Position numbers and translations under genes: made by a program | Notes under the pieces: model-generated | Database searches by the model: none | Seen by the model: the letters and a program-made list of their open reading frames with translations, nothing else | Told to the model about the DNA's origin: nothing | Shown here: positions 32,213-39,832 of the stretch, piece by piece | Position numbering within the stretch: position 1 is the stretch's first letter | Layout: each line of letters starts with the position of its first letter | Assembly (NCBI RefSeq): GCF_006912135.1 | Contig: NZ_VIRS01000027.1 | Coordinates: 33,395-97,394, forward strand | Direction: 5' to 3' | DNA length: 64,000 nucleotides | DNA from: Cryptosporangium phraense | GTDB lineage: Bacteria; Actinomycetota; Actinomycetes; Mycobacteriales; Cryptosporangiaceae

Positions 32213-32911
32213 GTGCCCGGAGGCAGACTCACCCAACCTGAACGCCAGCAGATCGCCGTCGGTCTGGCCGATGGTCTCGCCTACGCCGAGATCGCCAGGC
32301 GCCTCGACCGCCCCACCTCCACGGTCACCCGCGAAGTACTCCGCAACGGCGGGCCCACTGCCTACCGCGCCGACCTGGCCCAGCACGCCACCGCGCACCG
32401 CGCCCACCGCCGCAAGCGTCCCGCCGCCCGGCCGCAGCCCGCGCCGCCCCGTCGTGACGAGGCCGTCCGGGAGTACGAGGAAACGTTCACCGCGCTGTTC
32501 CGGCAGCAGGGCCTGCCGACAATGACCGCCCGGGTGCTGAGCTGCCTGCTGATCGCCGACGAGGGCAGCCTGACCGCAGCCCAACTGGTCGCGCATCTGC
32601 AGGTCAGCCCGGCCTCGGTCTCGAAGGCGATCGGTTTCCTCGAGGAACAGGGCCTCATCCAGCGGCGGCGCGACGAAGGTCGCCGCGAGCGCTACTTCGT
32701 CGACGACGACGTCTGGTACCACTCGACGATCGCCAGCGCCCGGGGCATCGGGCGGCTCGCCGAGACGGCCCGCCAGGGTGTCGACCTCCTCGGCCGCGAC
32801 ACCCCGGCCGGCACGCGCCTGCAGAACATCGCCCGCTTCAGCGACTTCATCAGCGAGAGCATGGTCAGCGCCGCTGAGCAGGTCCGGGAGGTCCTGCACA
32901 CGAAGTCGTGA
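32213..32911 (+). CDS. GbsR/MarR regulator with an extra N-terminal IS30-like HTH
   Basis: A 232-residue protein from GTG 32213. Residues 5-45 (LTQPERQQIAVGLADGLAYA, then EIARRLDRPTSTVTREVLRN) form the HTH_38 domain typical of IS30 transposases. A basic proline linker follows. Residues about 85-160 form a MarR/GbsR winged helix (TMTARVLSCLLIADEGSLTA; LQVSPASVSKAIGFLEEQGL; IQRRRDEGRRERYFVDDD). Two DNA-binding modules in one regulator could contact the long GTTGC operator region. Divergent from the DUF4097/hydrolase pair. Confidence 0.8.
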   Translation: MPGGRLTQPERQQIAVGLADGLAYAEIARRLDRPTSTVTREVLRNGGPTAYRADLAQHATAHRAHRRKRPAARPQPAPPRRDEAVREYEETFTALFRQQGLPTMTARVLSCLLIADEGSLTAAQLVAHLQVSPASVSKAIGFLEEQGLIQRRRDEGRRERYFVDDDVWYHSTIASARGIGRLAETARQGVDLLGRDTPAGTRLQNIARFSDFISESMVSAAEQVREVLHTKS

Positions 32912-32941
32912 ACTATCCTTCGTCCGACAAGAAGGACGGAC

Positions 32942-33397
32942 ATGGCCCGATTAGTAACGACCCGCGGCGCGGACTTCGCCGAGCTGCTCTTCGCCAGCTA
33001 CGCCGAGCTCATCGGCGACCCGCTGGTGCCGGAGGGCACGCCTGACCCGGCCGCCTGGCTGTACGAGGCCCCGTTCGGGCTCCTCGCGCACAACACCGAC
33101 CCCGACCCGACGTTCGTCTACGCGAACCTCACCGCCCAGCACCACTTCGAGTACACCTGGGACGAGTTCGTCGGCCTACCCTCCCGCCTCTCGGCCGGCG
33201 AGGAAGACCGCGAGGCCCGCCGGGTGCTGCTCGACGGCGTCCGGGCGCGGGGCTACTCCAACGACTACCGCGGTCCCCGCGTGGCGAAGTCCGGCCGCCG
33301 GTTCTGGATCGCCGACGCGACCGTCTGGAATCTGGTGACCGACGCCGGCCTGGCCGGCCAGGCCGCGCTGATCCGTCGCTGGGAGAACGAAGCGTAG
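32942..33397 (+). CDS. MEKHLA domain protein
   Basis: A 151-residue PAS-like MEKHLA protein: LLFASYAELIGDPLVPEGTP, then WLYEAPFGLLAHNTDPDPTF and YANLTAQHHFEYTWDEFVGL, and RRFWIADATVWNLVTDAG near the end. Probably a small-ligand or redox sensor of unknown role. AAGAAGGACGGA precedes the ATG. It starts 30 bases after the GbsR-like stop and may be cotranscribed. Confidence 0.85.
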   Translation: MARLVTTRGADFAELLFASYAELIGDPLVPEGTPDPAAWLYEAPFGLLAHNTDPDPTFVYANLTAQHHFEYTWDEFVGLPSRLSAGEEDREARRVLLDGVRARGYSNDYRGPRVAKSGRRFWIADATVWNLVTDAGLAGQAALIRRWENEA

Positions 33398-33422
33398 GCC
33401 AGCGGGGCGGTCGTTGGGGGGT

Positions 33423-33548
33423 TCAGCTGCAGTAGCTGTAGTCCCAGCAGTCGTTGTGGTGGCGACGCTTGTGGTGGCGGCGGGGGCGGCAGTCGTAGTC
33501 GTACGAGTAGTCGTTGCAGTCGTACTGGTAGTCGTAGCAGCCGCTCAT
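33423..33548 (-). CDS. Tyr/Asp-Arg/His-rich small peptide, copy 3 (41 aa)
   Basis: A 41-residue member of the same family as the gene at 15322: MSGCYDYQYDC, a YSYDYDC stretch, RPRRHHKRRHH, then NDCWDYSYCS. One Arg fewer in the basic block than copy 1. The leader CGGAGGCTGGGCGAC before the ATG matches the other copies nearly base for base. An upstream in-frame ATG would add 23 residues but the conserved leader and family alignment place the start at 33548. It is divergent from the Fic gene. No strong terminator was seen downstream. Function unknown. Confidence 0.8.
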   Translation of the reverse strand: MSGCYDYQYDCNDYSYDYDCRPRRHHKRRHHNDCWDYSYCS

Positions 33549-33621
33549 GTCGCCCAGCCTCCGTAAGTTCCGCGGGGTGCTTCCCCGTCCTGGAACCAGG
33601 TTCGCGCGAACCGGCACGGCT

Positions 33622-33659
33622 CTCGATCGCCACCGCGACCCCCGAAGCGTTCGGTCGCC
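33622..33659 (-). promoter_or_regulatory. Shared promoter element, peptide-family copy 3
   Basis: Read on the minus strand: GGCGACCGAAC (33659-33649), 18 bases, then GCGATCGAG (33630-33622), 73 bases before the peptide start. Nearly identical to copy 1 blocks. Confidence 0.65.
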
Positions 33660-33666
33660 GACAGAG

Positions 33667-33691
33667 TGTTGACGTAATGATTACGTCAACA
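33667..33691. promoter_or_regulatory. Perfect 25-base palindrome at the Fic start
   Basis: Arms TGTTGACGTAAT (33667-33678) and ATTACGTCAACA (33680-33691) around one G. The first possible ATG of the Fic gene (33677-33679) sits at its centre. It also lies just upstream of the divergent promoter of the small peptide gene. Likely operator for an unknown dimeric regulator. Confidence 0.7.
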
Positions 33692-34840
33692 TATCGTCGA
33701 GCCATGCTGTTCCCGACTCCAGCGCTCAGCCAGATCGACGAGCGAGTGCTCGGTGAGATCGACAGCATGCGGGACGTGTTGCGACGTCAGCTGCGAAGTA
33801 CACCGTCGAAATGGACTGACGGCCTCCGGAAATATCTGACGGCCGATGCCGTCGCCGCCTCGAACTCGATCGAAGGCTTCAAGGTGTCGACCGTCGACGT
33901 CGAGGATCTGATGGACGGCGAGCGAGACGTCGAAGTCTCCGACGAGAACCGCGCGGAGACCCTCGCCTACCAGCAGATGATGACGTACATCCAGTCGCTC
34001 CACGACTACGCGGACTTCAGCTACAGCAAAGGCCTGCTGAACGCACTGCATTGGATGCTCCAGGGACATCGTCACACCGCGCGGAAGCCGGCGGGCCAGT
34101 GGCGTCGGGGTCCCGTCTACGTAACTGATCCCCGCGACCCGAGCATCGCCGCCTACACCGGCCCGGACCCCGACACCGTCCCCGGGCTGATGGCCGAACT
34201 CATCGATTGGCTCAACGCGGACGACGGCGACCATCCGTTGGTGCGTGCCGCCATGGCGCACCTGCAACTGGTGTCCATCCATCCGTGGGCGGACGGGAAC
34301 GGACGCATGTCCCGTTCGCTGCAGACGCTCATGATCGCGCGCGAGGGAGTCCTGGCTCCGGAGCTCTCGTCGATCGAGGCGTGGCTCGGCCGGCCCGGCA
34401 ACACCTGGGAGTACTACCGCGAGCTCAACGCGCGGGGCGCGACCTACCTTCCTGACCAGCAAGTCTCGAGCTGGATCCGGTTCAACCTGACCGCTTACCA
34501 CCAGCAGTCGCAGACCGTCCAGGGCAGATTCGACCGCTCCGGTCGCGTCTGGACCGCGCTCGTCGATTTCGCCGGGAGCTCCGGCCTCGACGAGCGAATG
34601 ATGACCGCGCTGCACGACGTGGCGATGACCGGCCGGGTCCGCCGCTCACGCTATGAGCACGCGGAGGGCCTGAGTCTGCAGCAAGCGCAACGCGATCTCC
34701 GCGATCTCACCACTGCTCAGCTTCTCCAGCCCATCGGCCGAACGCGGGCGCGCTACTACACGGCCGGCCCGCGATTCCCGGAGTCGGCGCTCGGCGTCGC
34801 CCGTACGCCCATGAGCCTGCGCAATCCCTACGTCGACTAG
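33677..34840 (+). CDS. Fic domain protein (class II, self-inhibited)
   Basis: A 387-residue Fic protein. The catalytic motif is His202-PWADGNGR (HPFxxGNGR type), so it should transfer AMP (or another nucleotide moiety) to protein hydroxyls. The inhibitory helix motif SNSIEG at 62-67, (S/T)xxxE(G/N), lies N-terminal, as in class II Fic enzymes. The C-terminus carries a winged-helix region (LSLQQAQRDLRDLTTAQLLQ), common in Fic/DUF4172-type proteins. The start may instead be ATG 33704, which would leave the palindrome fully upstream. Confidence 0.88.
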   Translation: MITSTYRRAMLFPTPALSQIDERVLGEIDSMRDVLRRQLRSTPSKWTDGLRKYLTADAVAASNSIEGFKVSTVDVEDLMDGERDVEVSDENRAETLAYQQMMTYIQSLHDYADFSYSKGLLNALHWMLQGHRHTARKPAGQWRRGPVYVTDPRDPSIAAYTGPDPDTVPGLMAELIDWLNADDGDHPLVRAAMAHLQLVSIHPWADGNGRMSRSLQTLMIAREGVLAPELSSIEAWLGRPGNTWEYYRELNARGATYLPDQQVSSWIRFNLTAYHQQSQTVQGRFDRSGRVWTALVDFAGSSGLDERMMTALHDVAMTGRVRRSRYEHAEGLSLQQAQRDLRDLTTAQLLQPIGRTRARYYTAGPRFPESALGVARTPMSLRNPYVD

Positions 34841-35274
34841 AAAGCGGTGGTCAGGCGGCCGGAGATCACCGGGGACCAGTCGGTCGCGCCGGGGGCGCGG
34901 AAGTCCTTGGTCCAGGCGTAGCCGTCGGAGGACGGCGTGTAGGTCGTGCGCGCCTCGCCGCGCGCCGTGGCGCGGTGGAGCACGAGGGTGCCGTCTTCCC
35001 AAGTGCCGCGGGAGCACGGGTCCGGCGGGTAGCCGACCGAGTCGAACGAGTACAGCAGGGTCGCGCCGGTGGCCGGGTCGAGCTGGAAGACGTTGACCGC
35101 CTCGAACGTGACCTCACCGTCGCGCCGCTGAACCTGCCGTTGGACGACGATCGCGCCGGCGAGCTCGGCCACGCCGGTGACCTCGCCCTCGGCGTCGTGC
35201 CTCCCGGTCCACGGCGACGGGTGCACCTGCTCGGCGCCGATGAAGGTGCCGACGAGGAAGTCGAGTGACGACAT
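34837..35274 (-). CDS. DUF1579-like lipocalin-fold protein
   Basis: A 145-residue beta-rich protein starting SSLDFLVGTFIGAEQVHPSP, with WTGRHDAEGEVTGVAELAGA and TWEDGTLVLHRATARGEART. Length and spacing of short strands fit the DUF1579/heme-binding-like beta-barrel group. Role unknown. Divergent from a MarR gene with an operator-like palindrome between; its 3' end overlaps the Fic gene by four bases. Confidence 0.7.
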   Translation of the reverse strand: MSSLDFLVGTFIGAEQVHPSPWTGRHDAEGEVTGVAELAGAIVVQRQVQRRDGEVTFEAVNVFQLDPATGATLLYSFDSVGYPPDPCSRGTWEDGTLVLHRATARGEARTTYTPSSDGYAWTKDFRAPGATDWSPVISGRLTTAF

Positions 35275-35282
35275 GGTGATCC

Positions 35283-35305
35283 TTGGTCTCGACCAACGGT
35301 TGGTC
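35283..35305. promoter_or_regulatory. Overlapping MarR-type palindromes
   Basis: TTGGTC-TC-GACCAA-CGG-TTGGTC: three alternating half-sites forming two overlapping palindromes (35283-35296 and 35291-35305), eight bases before the DUF1579-like start and 21 bases before the MarR start. Confidence 0.65.
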
Positions 35306-35325
35306 AGAACCTAGCATCAGGAGCC

Positions 35326-35766
35326 ATGGATCCCGAAGGGCTCATGGGGCTGACGATCTACCTGCTGTCGCAGACCGCGCGCCTCGGCAAGCGGACGCTG
35401 GACGACCGGCTGGCCGAGCAGGGGCTGCGGCTGCGGCACATGGCGGTGCTCGCCGCGCTGGCCGACGGCGGGCCGGTTGCTCAGCAGGAACTGTCGCAAC
35501 GACTCCGGATCGATCCGGGTGACCTGACCGGGGTGGTCGACGTCCTGGAGGCACAGCACCTCGTGACGCGGACCGTCGATCCCGGCGACCGGCGCCGGCG
35601 GGTGGTGAGGCCGACGGACGCGGGGACGCGTCGGCTGGCCGAGCTCGAGGCGCTGGCCGAGGCGGTGGCGGACGAGCTCCTGGCGCCGTTGACCCCGGAG
35701 CGCCGTCGCCGCCTGCACGAGGACCTCGACGTAGTACTGCGCGCGGCCCGCGCGCGGCCGAGCTGA
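35326..35766 (+). CDS. MarR family regulator
   Basis: A 146-residue MarR protein of full length: helix 1 GLTIYLLSQTARLGKRTLDD, HTH GPVAQQELSQRLRIDPGDLT, recognition helix GVVDVLEAQHLVTR and wing DPGDRRRRVVRPT. Divergent from the DUF1579-like gene and probably represses it through the TTGGTC palindromes. Confidence 0.88.
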   Translation: MDPEGLMGLTIYLLSQTARLGKRTLDDRLAEQGLRLRHMAVLAALADGGPVAQQELSQRLRIDPGDLTGVVDVLEAQHLVTRTVDPGDRRRRVVRPTDAGTRRLAELEALAEAVADELLAPLTPERRRRLHEDLDVVLRAARARPS

Positions 35767-35789
35767 CGCACCAGACCCCGGAGCGCCCT

Positions 35790-35845
35790 GTGCTAAAAAC
35801 AACGTAGTAAGCGTGCTAAAAAGCTGGTTAGAGGTGTGTTAAAAC
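35790..35845 (+). repeat. Three direct repeats with 23-base period before ATPase gene
   Basis: GTGCTAAAAA at 35790-35799, GTGCTAAAAA at 35813-35822 and GTGTTAAAAC at 35836-35845: each starts exactly 23 bases after the last, about two helical turns. The stretch is AT-rich in a GC-rich setting and ends four bases before the GTG start at 35850. It looks like a promoter with stacked binding sites for one protein. Confidence 0.7.
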
Positions 35846-35849
35846 GAAG

Positions 35850-37088
35850 GTGAGCACCTACGTCCCCCGACTGATCGACATCGAGCTCGCCGAGGTTCTG
35901 GCGGCCCACCCGGCCACCCTCGTCGTCGGTCCCCGCGCGTGCGGCAAGACGACCTCCACCCGTCGGCTGTGCCGGTCCGTTCTCCGGTTGGACGTCCCGG
36001 CGCAGGCCGCGGTCGTTCGAGCCGATCCTGACGCGGCCCTCCGAGACCTGCCCGAACCGGTCTTGATCGACGAATGGCAGCTCGTCCCGGAAATCCTCGG
36101 CGCGGTCAAGCGAGCAGTGGACGACGACCCCCGGCCGGGGAGATTTATCCTCACCGGGTCGTCACAGACGGACCTCACGGTGGCGGGCTGGCCGGCGACC
36201 GGCCGGATCGTCCGGCTGACCATGCATCCACTCGTCGGCCGGGAGCGTCACGGTGACCCGACGGCCCCGTCGTTGATCGACCGGCTTCTCTCGGACGGGG
36301 GCGACGGCTTGGTCAGTCCCCCGACCGATTGGAACGTGCATCAGTACGTGGCCGAAGCGCTGACCAGCGGATGGCCGGAAGCGCTTCGGGCACCGACCGA
36401 TCGCGCCCGAGACCGCTGGCTGACCAGCTACATCGACCATCTCGTCACTCGCGAGGCGCCGGGCCTCCGCATCGTGCGAGATCCCGTTCGAATGCGGAGG
36501 TACCTGCAACTCCTCGCCGCCAACACAGCCGGGATCCCGACTCACAAACTGCTCTTCGATGCGGTCGGCGTCAGCCGGGAGACCGCCGTCGGCTACGACG
36601 ACCTGCTGGACACGCTGATGATCACGCAGCGAGTTCCGGCCTGGGCGGGGAGTCGGACCGACCGGGCGATTCGGCAGCCGAAGCGATATCTCACCGATCC
36701 GGGATTGTTGGGTCCACTACTCCGCGTCGACCAACGTCGCGTCCTCCGGGACGGAGACCTTTTCGGGCGCCTTCTCGACACCTTCGTGGCCGCCCAGCTA
36801 CGCGCCGAGTGCGACGCGAGCATCGTCGGTGCTGACCTCTTCCACTACCGGGATGCGAACGGCCGTCACGAGGTCGATCTGATCGTCGAGGCCCGCGACG
36901 GCAGCCTCGTCCCCATCGAGGTGAAAGCGGGCGCCGCGCCGTCTCTCTCCGATGCCAGGCATCTTCGATGGTTCCAGGAGCGCGCCGGGTCGAATTTCGC
37001 GGTCGGACTCGTCGTCCATACCGGACCGCGGGTCTTCCGGCTCGCCGACAAGATCCTCGCCGTTCCCATTGCCAGCCTTTGGACGTGA
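35850..37088 (+). CDS. AAA-type ATPase with C-terminal DUF4143 domain
   Basis: A 412-residue protein of the AAA_14-DUF4143 architecture. Walker A GPRACGKTT (27-35), Walker B-like EPVLIDEWQLVPEIL near 70, sensor FILTGSSQTDL near 110. The C-terminal DUF4143 has a restriction-endonuclease-like segment, HEVDLIVEARDGSLVPIEVK (E-x-D...E-x-K). Such proteins are common single-gene accessory loci, some associated with toxin-antitoxin-like or defence functions, but their role is unsettled. GTG start right after three 23-base repeats; no usual ribosome site. Confidence 0.85.
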   Translation: MSTYVPRLIDIELAEVLAAHPATLVVGPRACGKTTSTRRLCRSVLRLDVPAQAAVVRADPDAALRDLPEPVLIDEWQLVPEILGAVKRAVDDDPRPGRFILTGSSQTDLTVAGWPATGRIVRLTMHPLVGRERHGDPTAPSLIDRLLSDGGDGLVSPPTDWNVHQYVAEALTSGWPEALRAPTDRARDRWLTSYIDHLVTREAPGLRIVRDPVRMRRYLQLLAANTAGIPTHKLLFDAVGVSRETAVGYDDLLDTLMITQRVPAWAGSRTDRAIRQPKRYLTDPGLLGPLLRVDQRRVLRDGDLFGRLLDTFVAAQLRAECDASIVGADLFHYRDANGRHEVDLIVEARDGSLVPIEVKAGAAPSLSDARHLRWFQERAGSNFAVGLVVHTGPRVFRLADKILAVPIASLWT

Positions 37089-37109
37089 CGGCTGACCCAG
37101 AATGGAGCC

Positions 37110-37871
37110 GTGGGCGACGTCGAATTGAGTGGTGGTGGGCGGACCTCGGTCCATCGCCGGGGGGACGTCGTCGTCCGGGACGCCGGACCGTGGACTCCGG
37201 CCGTCCATCACCTCCTCCGCCACCTCGAACGGGTCGGCTTCGACGGCGCTCCGCGCCTGGTGGGCTCCGGGTTCGACGCGGCCGGCCGCGAGACCCTGAC
37301 CTTCATCGACGGCGAGTTCACCCAGCCCGGCCCCTGGAGCCTGGAGGGCGCCGCCGCCGTCGGCGACCTCCTCCGGCGGCTCCACCTCGCCACGGCCGAC
37401 TACCGGCCTCCGCCCGGCGCGATCTGGTACCCGTGGCACAGCCGCGGCCGCGGGTTCGGGCACTGCGACGTCGCCCCCTGGAACATCGTCGCCCGCGACG
37501 GGCTCCCGGTCGCCCTCATCGATTGGGAGACCGCCGGTCCGGTCGACCCGGAGGTCGAGCTCGCTCAGGCCTGCTGGCTGAACGCCAAGCTCCACGACGA
37601 CGTCGTGGCTGAGCGCGAAGGGCTTCCTCCGGTCGCCGACCGGGCCCGCCAGCTCCGCGCGATGGTCGACGCCTATGGTCTGCCGCGGAGCGCGCGCCAG
37701 GGTTTTTTCGACGTTCTGGTCGAGTTCGTCGTGCACGACACGGTCAACGAAACCGACGGGATCACGCCGGAGACGACGTCCCCGACCGCGCTGTGGGCGA
37801 TCACCTGGCGGGCCCGGGCGGCCGGCTGGCTGTTGCGCAACCGCCGGGTGCTCGAGAACGCGCTCGTCTGA
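37110..37871 (+). CDS. Aminoglycoside-phosphotransferase-family kinase
   Basis: A 253-residue APH-fold small-molecule kinase. Brenner motif HCDVAPWNIV (HxDxxxxN) near residue 117 and metal motif ALIDWETAGP near 133. The N-terminal lobe is short, with VVVRDAGPWTPAVHHLLRHL. Substrate unknown; choline, homoserine or aminoglycoside relatives are possible. The stop overlaps the next start (TGATG), and three genes to 39534 form one unit. Confidence 0.82.
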   Translation: MGDVELSGGGRTSVHRRGDVVVRDAGPWTPAVHHLLRHLERVGFDGAPRLVGSGFDAAGRETLTFIDGEFTQPGPWSLEGAAAVGDLLRRLHLATADYRPPPGAIWYPWHSRGRGFGHCDVAPWNIVARDGLPVALIDWETAGPVDPEVELAQACWLNAKLHDDVVAEREGLPPVADRARQLRAMVDAYGLPRSARQGFFDVLVEFVVHDTVNETDGITPETTSPTALWAITWRARAAGWLLRNRRVLENALV

Positions 37872-38524
37872 TGCGCCTCCATCCCGGGGAGCCCGAGGCC
37901 ACCGGCTGGCGGGTCGTGCCCATCGCGGAGGTCGTCGGGCGCCTGCGTGCGACCGCGCCCCGGATCATCGGGATCGACGGCCGCGGCGGCGCAGGCAAGA
38001 CGACGCTGGCCGAGCGGCTGCGCGTCGCGGTGCCGAACTCGGCCGTCGTGCACACCGACGACGTCGCCTGGAACCACGCCTACTTCGACTGGGCCGGCGT
38101 GCTCACCGAGAACATCCTGCGGCCGGTGCGCCGGGGCGAAGCGGTGGACTTCCGCCCGGACGCCTGGGTCGCCCACGGCCGGCCCGGTTCGATCACGGTC
38201 CCGGCCGGCGTCGACGTCGTCTGGGTCGAGGGCACCGGGGTCATCCGCGCGGAGCTCGCCGAGTGGCTGGACGCGTCGATCTGGATGCAGGGTGACCTCG
38301 ACGAACAGGAACGCCTCCTGGTGCTCCGCGACGGCGACTCGCCCGATCAGCGGGAGCACGTCAGGAGGTGGCTCGAGGAGGAACTGCCGTTTCTGCTCCG
38401 CGAGCAGCCTTGGGCCCACGCGACCCTGCTCGTCGCCGGGCCGCCGCACCTGCCCCACGACTCGGCTACCGAGCTGATCGTCACCGTTCCGCGACCCCCG
38501 GCTGGGGGGATGCTGGCTCGGTGA
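37871..38524 (+). CDS. Uridine-kinase-like P-loop protein
   Basis: A 217-residue P-loop NTPase: Walker A GIDGRGGAGKTTLAERL near residue 35, then VVHTDDVAWNHAYFDW and VVWVEGTGVIRAELAEWLDA. It resembles uridine kinase/AAA-kinase proteins without a clear substrate. Start chosen as the ATG overlapping the previous stop; the stop overlaps the next GTG start as GTGA. Middle gene of a tightly coupled trio. Confidence 0.78.
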   Translation: MRLHPGEPEATGWRVVPIAEVVGRLRATAPRIIGIDGRGGAGKTTLAERLRVAVPNSAVVHTDDVAWNHAYFDWAGVLTENILRPVRRGEAVDFRPDAWVAHGRPGSITVPAGVDVVWVEGTGVIRAELAEWLDASIWMQGDLDEQERLLVLRDGDSPDQREHVRRWLEEELPFLLREQPWAHATLLVAGPPHLPHDSATELIVTVPRPPAGGMLAR

Positions 38525-39534
38525 CTCCCGTCGAACTGCTGCGACCTCGGGCTCTGACGCCGGGGGATCTCGTCGTCGTCGCGTCGCTGTCCGGGCCGCT
38601 GGAGGCGGCGTACGTGCCCGACCTCGAACGGGCGGTGGGCGTGCTCGAGCGGATGGGATTCCGGGTGCGTCTCGCGCCGCTGCTCCAGGCCGGGCGACGC
38701 CGCTGGTGGAGCGCGGCCGATCCCGCGGAGATCGCCGACGAGCTCAACGTCCTGCTGCGTGACCCCGAGGTCCGGGCGATCATCGCGCACGACGGAGGCC
38801 AGACGGCGTTCGGCTACCTCGACCTGATCGACGTCGAGGCGATCACCGCCGACCCCAAACCGATCCTGGGCTACAGCGACATCTCGCTGTTGCACCTGGT
38901 GCTCTACGCCCGCACGGGCTTGGTCGGGTTCCACGCCGACCTCGCCACGCCTGGTCTCGGTGGGGCTTGGCAGGCGGCGTCCGTGGCCCGCCAGCGGGAA
39001 CTGGAGACGCTCTACGCAACGCTGCTGACCAGCGTCGAGCCGATCGGTGCGCTGCCGGGCGGACCGTCGTGGGAAACCTGGCGTCCCGGTCGCGCCGAGG
39101 GGGTGCTGATCGGTGGGGTGATCAATCGGATCGCGCTGGTTCAGGCGACGCGTTATGCGCTGCCGCTCGAACGGTTCGACGGGGCGGTGCTGTTCTGGGA
39201 GGAGATGGGCGGTCAGGCGGCCTACGTCTGGAGCTATCTGCAGGTGCTGCGGCACGCCGGCATCCTTGACCGGATCGCCGGCATGGTCGTGGGCATCCCG
39301 CGCGAGATCGCCGGACTCGACGGGTCGCCGACTCTGGCGGAGATCGTCCTCGACGTGCTCGGCGACCGCGACATCCCGGTCTTGGGAAACGTCGAGTTCG
39401 GCCACGCCGGGCCGAACCTGCCGATGCCGGTCGGCGTCCGGGTGGCCCTCGACGCGCACGAGCGGAGCTTGTCGCTCCTGGAGCCGGCCGTACGCCCTAT
39501 GACGCCAGCTGAGCGCTGCGCGCCGGCTGGTTGA
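38521..39534 (+). CDS. S66 family peptidase (LD-carboxypeptidase / MccF-like)
   Basis: A 337-residue S66 peptidase. The nucleophile Ser is in LGYSDISLLHLVLYARTG. The other members of the triad are likely the Glu in VLFWEEMGGQAAYVWSYLQV and the His in NVEFGHAGPNLPMPVGVRVA. Both murein tetrapeptide LD-carboxypeptidases and MccF-type self-immunity hydrolases share this fold. The start GTG at 38521 overlaps the previous stop. Association with two small-molecule kinases leaves either role open. Confidence 0.88.
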   Translation: MTPVELLRPRALTPGDLVVVASLSGPLEAAYVPDLERAVGVLERMGFRVRLAPLLQAGRRRWWSAADPAEIADELNVLLRDPEVRAIIAHDGGQTAFGYLDLIDVEAITADPKPILGYSDISLLHLVLYARTGLVGFHADLATPGLGGAWQAASVARQRELETLYATLLTSVEPIGALPGGPSWETWRPGRAEGVLIGGVINRIALVQATRYALPLERFDGAVLFWEEMGGQAAYVWSYLQVLRHAGILDRIAGMVVGIPREIAGLDGSPTLAEIVLDVLGDRDIPVLGNVEFGHAGPNLPMPVGVRVALDAHERSLSLLEPAVRPMTPAERCAPAG

Positions 39535-39766
39535 TCTCGGCCCAGACGGCGTCGAGAGAGAGACCGACGACGTCGGCGATGGCGGCGACCGTCGGGAACG
39601 CCGGGGTGGCGACGCGGCCGGACTCGATCTTCCGCAGGGTCTCCGGCGAGACGCCCGCGTCGAGCGCGGTGTCGAGCATCGAGCGTTCGCCCCGGGCCCG
39701 GCGCAGCAGGGCCCCGAGGCGCTGCCCGCGTTCGACCTCTTCGGGAGTGAGCGGCAACCTGACCAT
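39497..39766 (-). CDS. XRE family HTH regulator
   Basis: An 89-residue helix-turn-helix protein: RGQRLGALLRRARGERSMLD, TALDAGVSPETLRKIESGRV and FPTVAAIADVVGLSLDAVWA. It consists of little more than the DNA-binding domain. Divergent from the methionine aminopeptidase gene with a CCGGGATA direct repeat between, so probably its regulator. Overlaps the S66 gene end by 38 bases. Confidence 0.85.
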   Translation of the reverse strand: MVRLPLTPEEVERGQRLGALLRRARGERSMLDTALDAGVSPETLRKIESGRVATPAFPTVAAIADVVGLSLDAVWAEINQPARSAQLAS

Positions 39767-39781
39767 GGTGGGATTCTAATA

Positions 39782-39803
39782 CCGGGATACCATGGCCGGG
39801 ATA
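39782..39803. promoter_or_regulatory. CCGGGATA direct repeat
   Basis: CCGGGATA at 39782-39789 and 39796-39803, starts 14 bases apart, between the XRE regulator and the aminopeptidase gene. Candidate XRE operator. Confidence 0.45.
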
Positions 39804-39832
39804 GTTATTGGTTTCGCGAGTCGAGGCGCTAC

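Noticed and set aside
33677..34840. Fic toxin with a separate antitoxin gene
   Set aside because: No small antitoxin frame is adjacent; the inhibitory motif SNSIEG is inside the protein, as in class II Fic enzymes.
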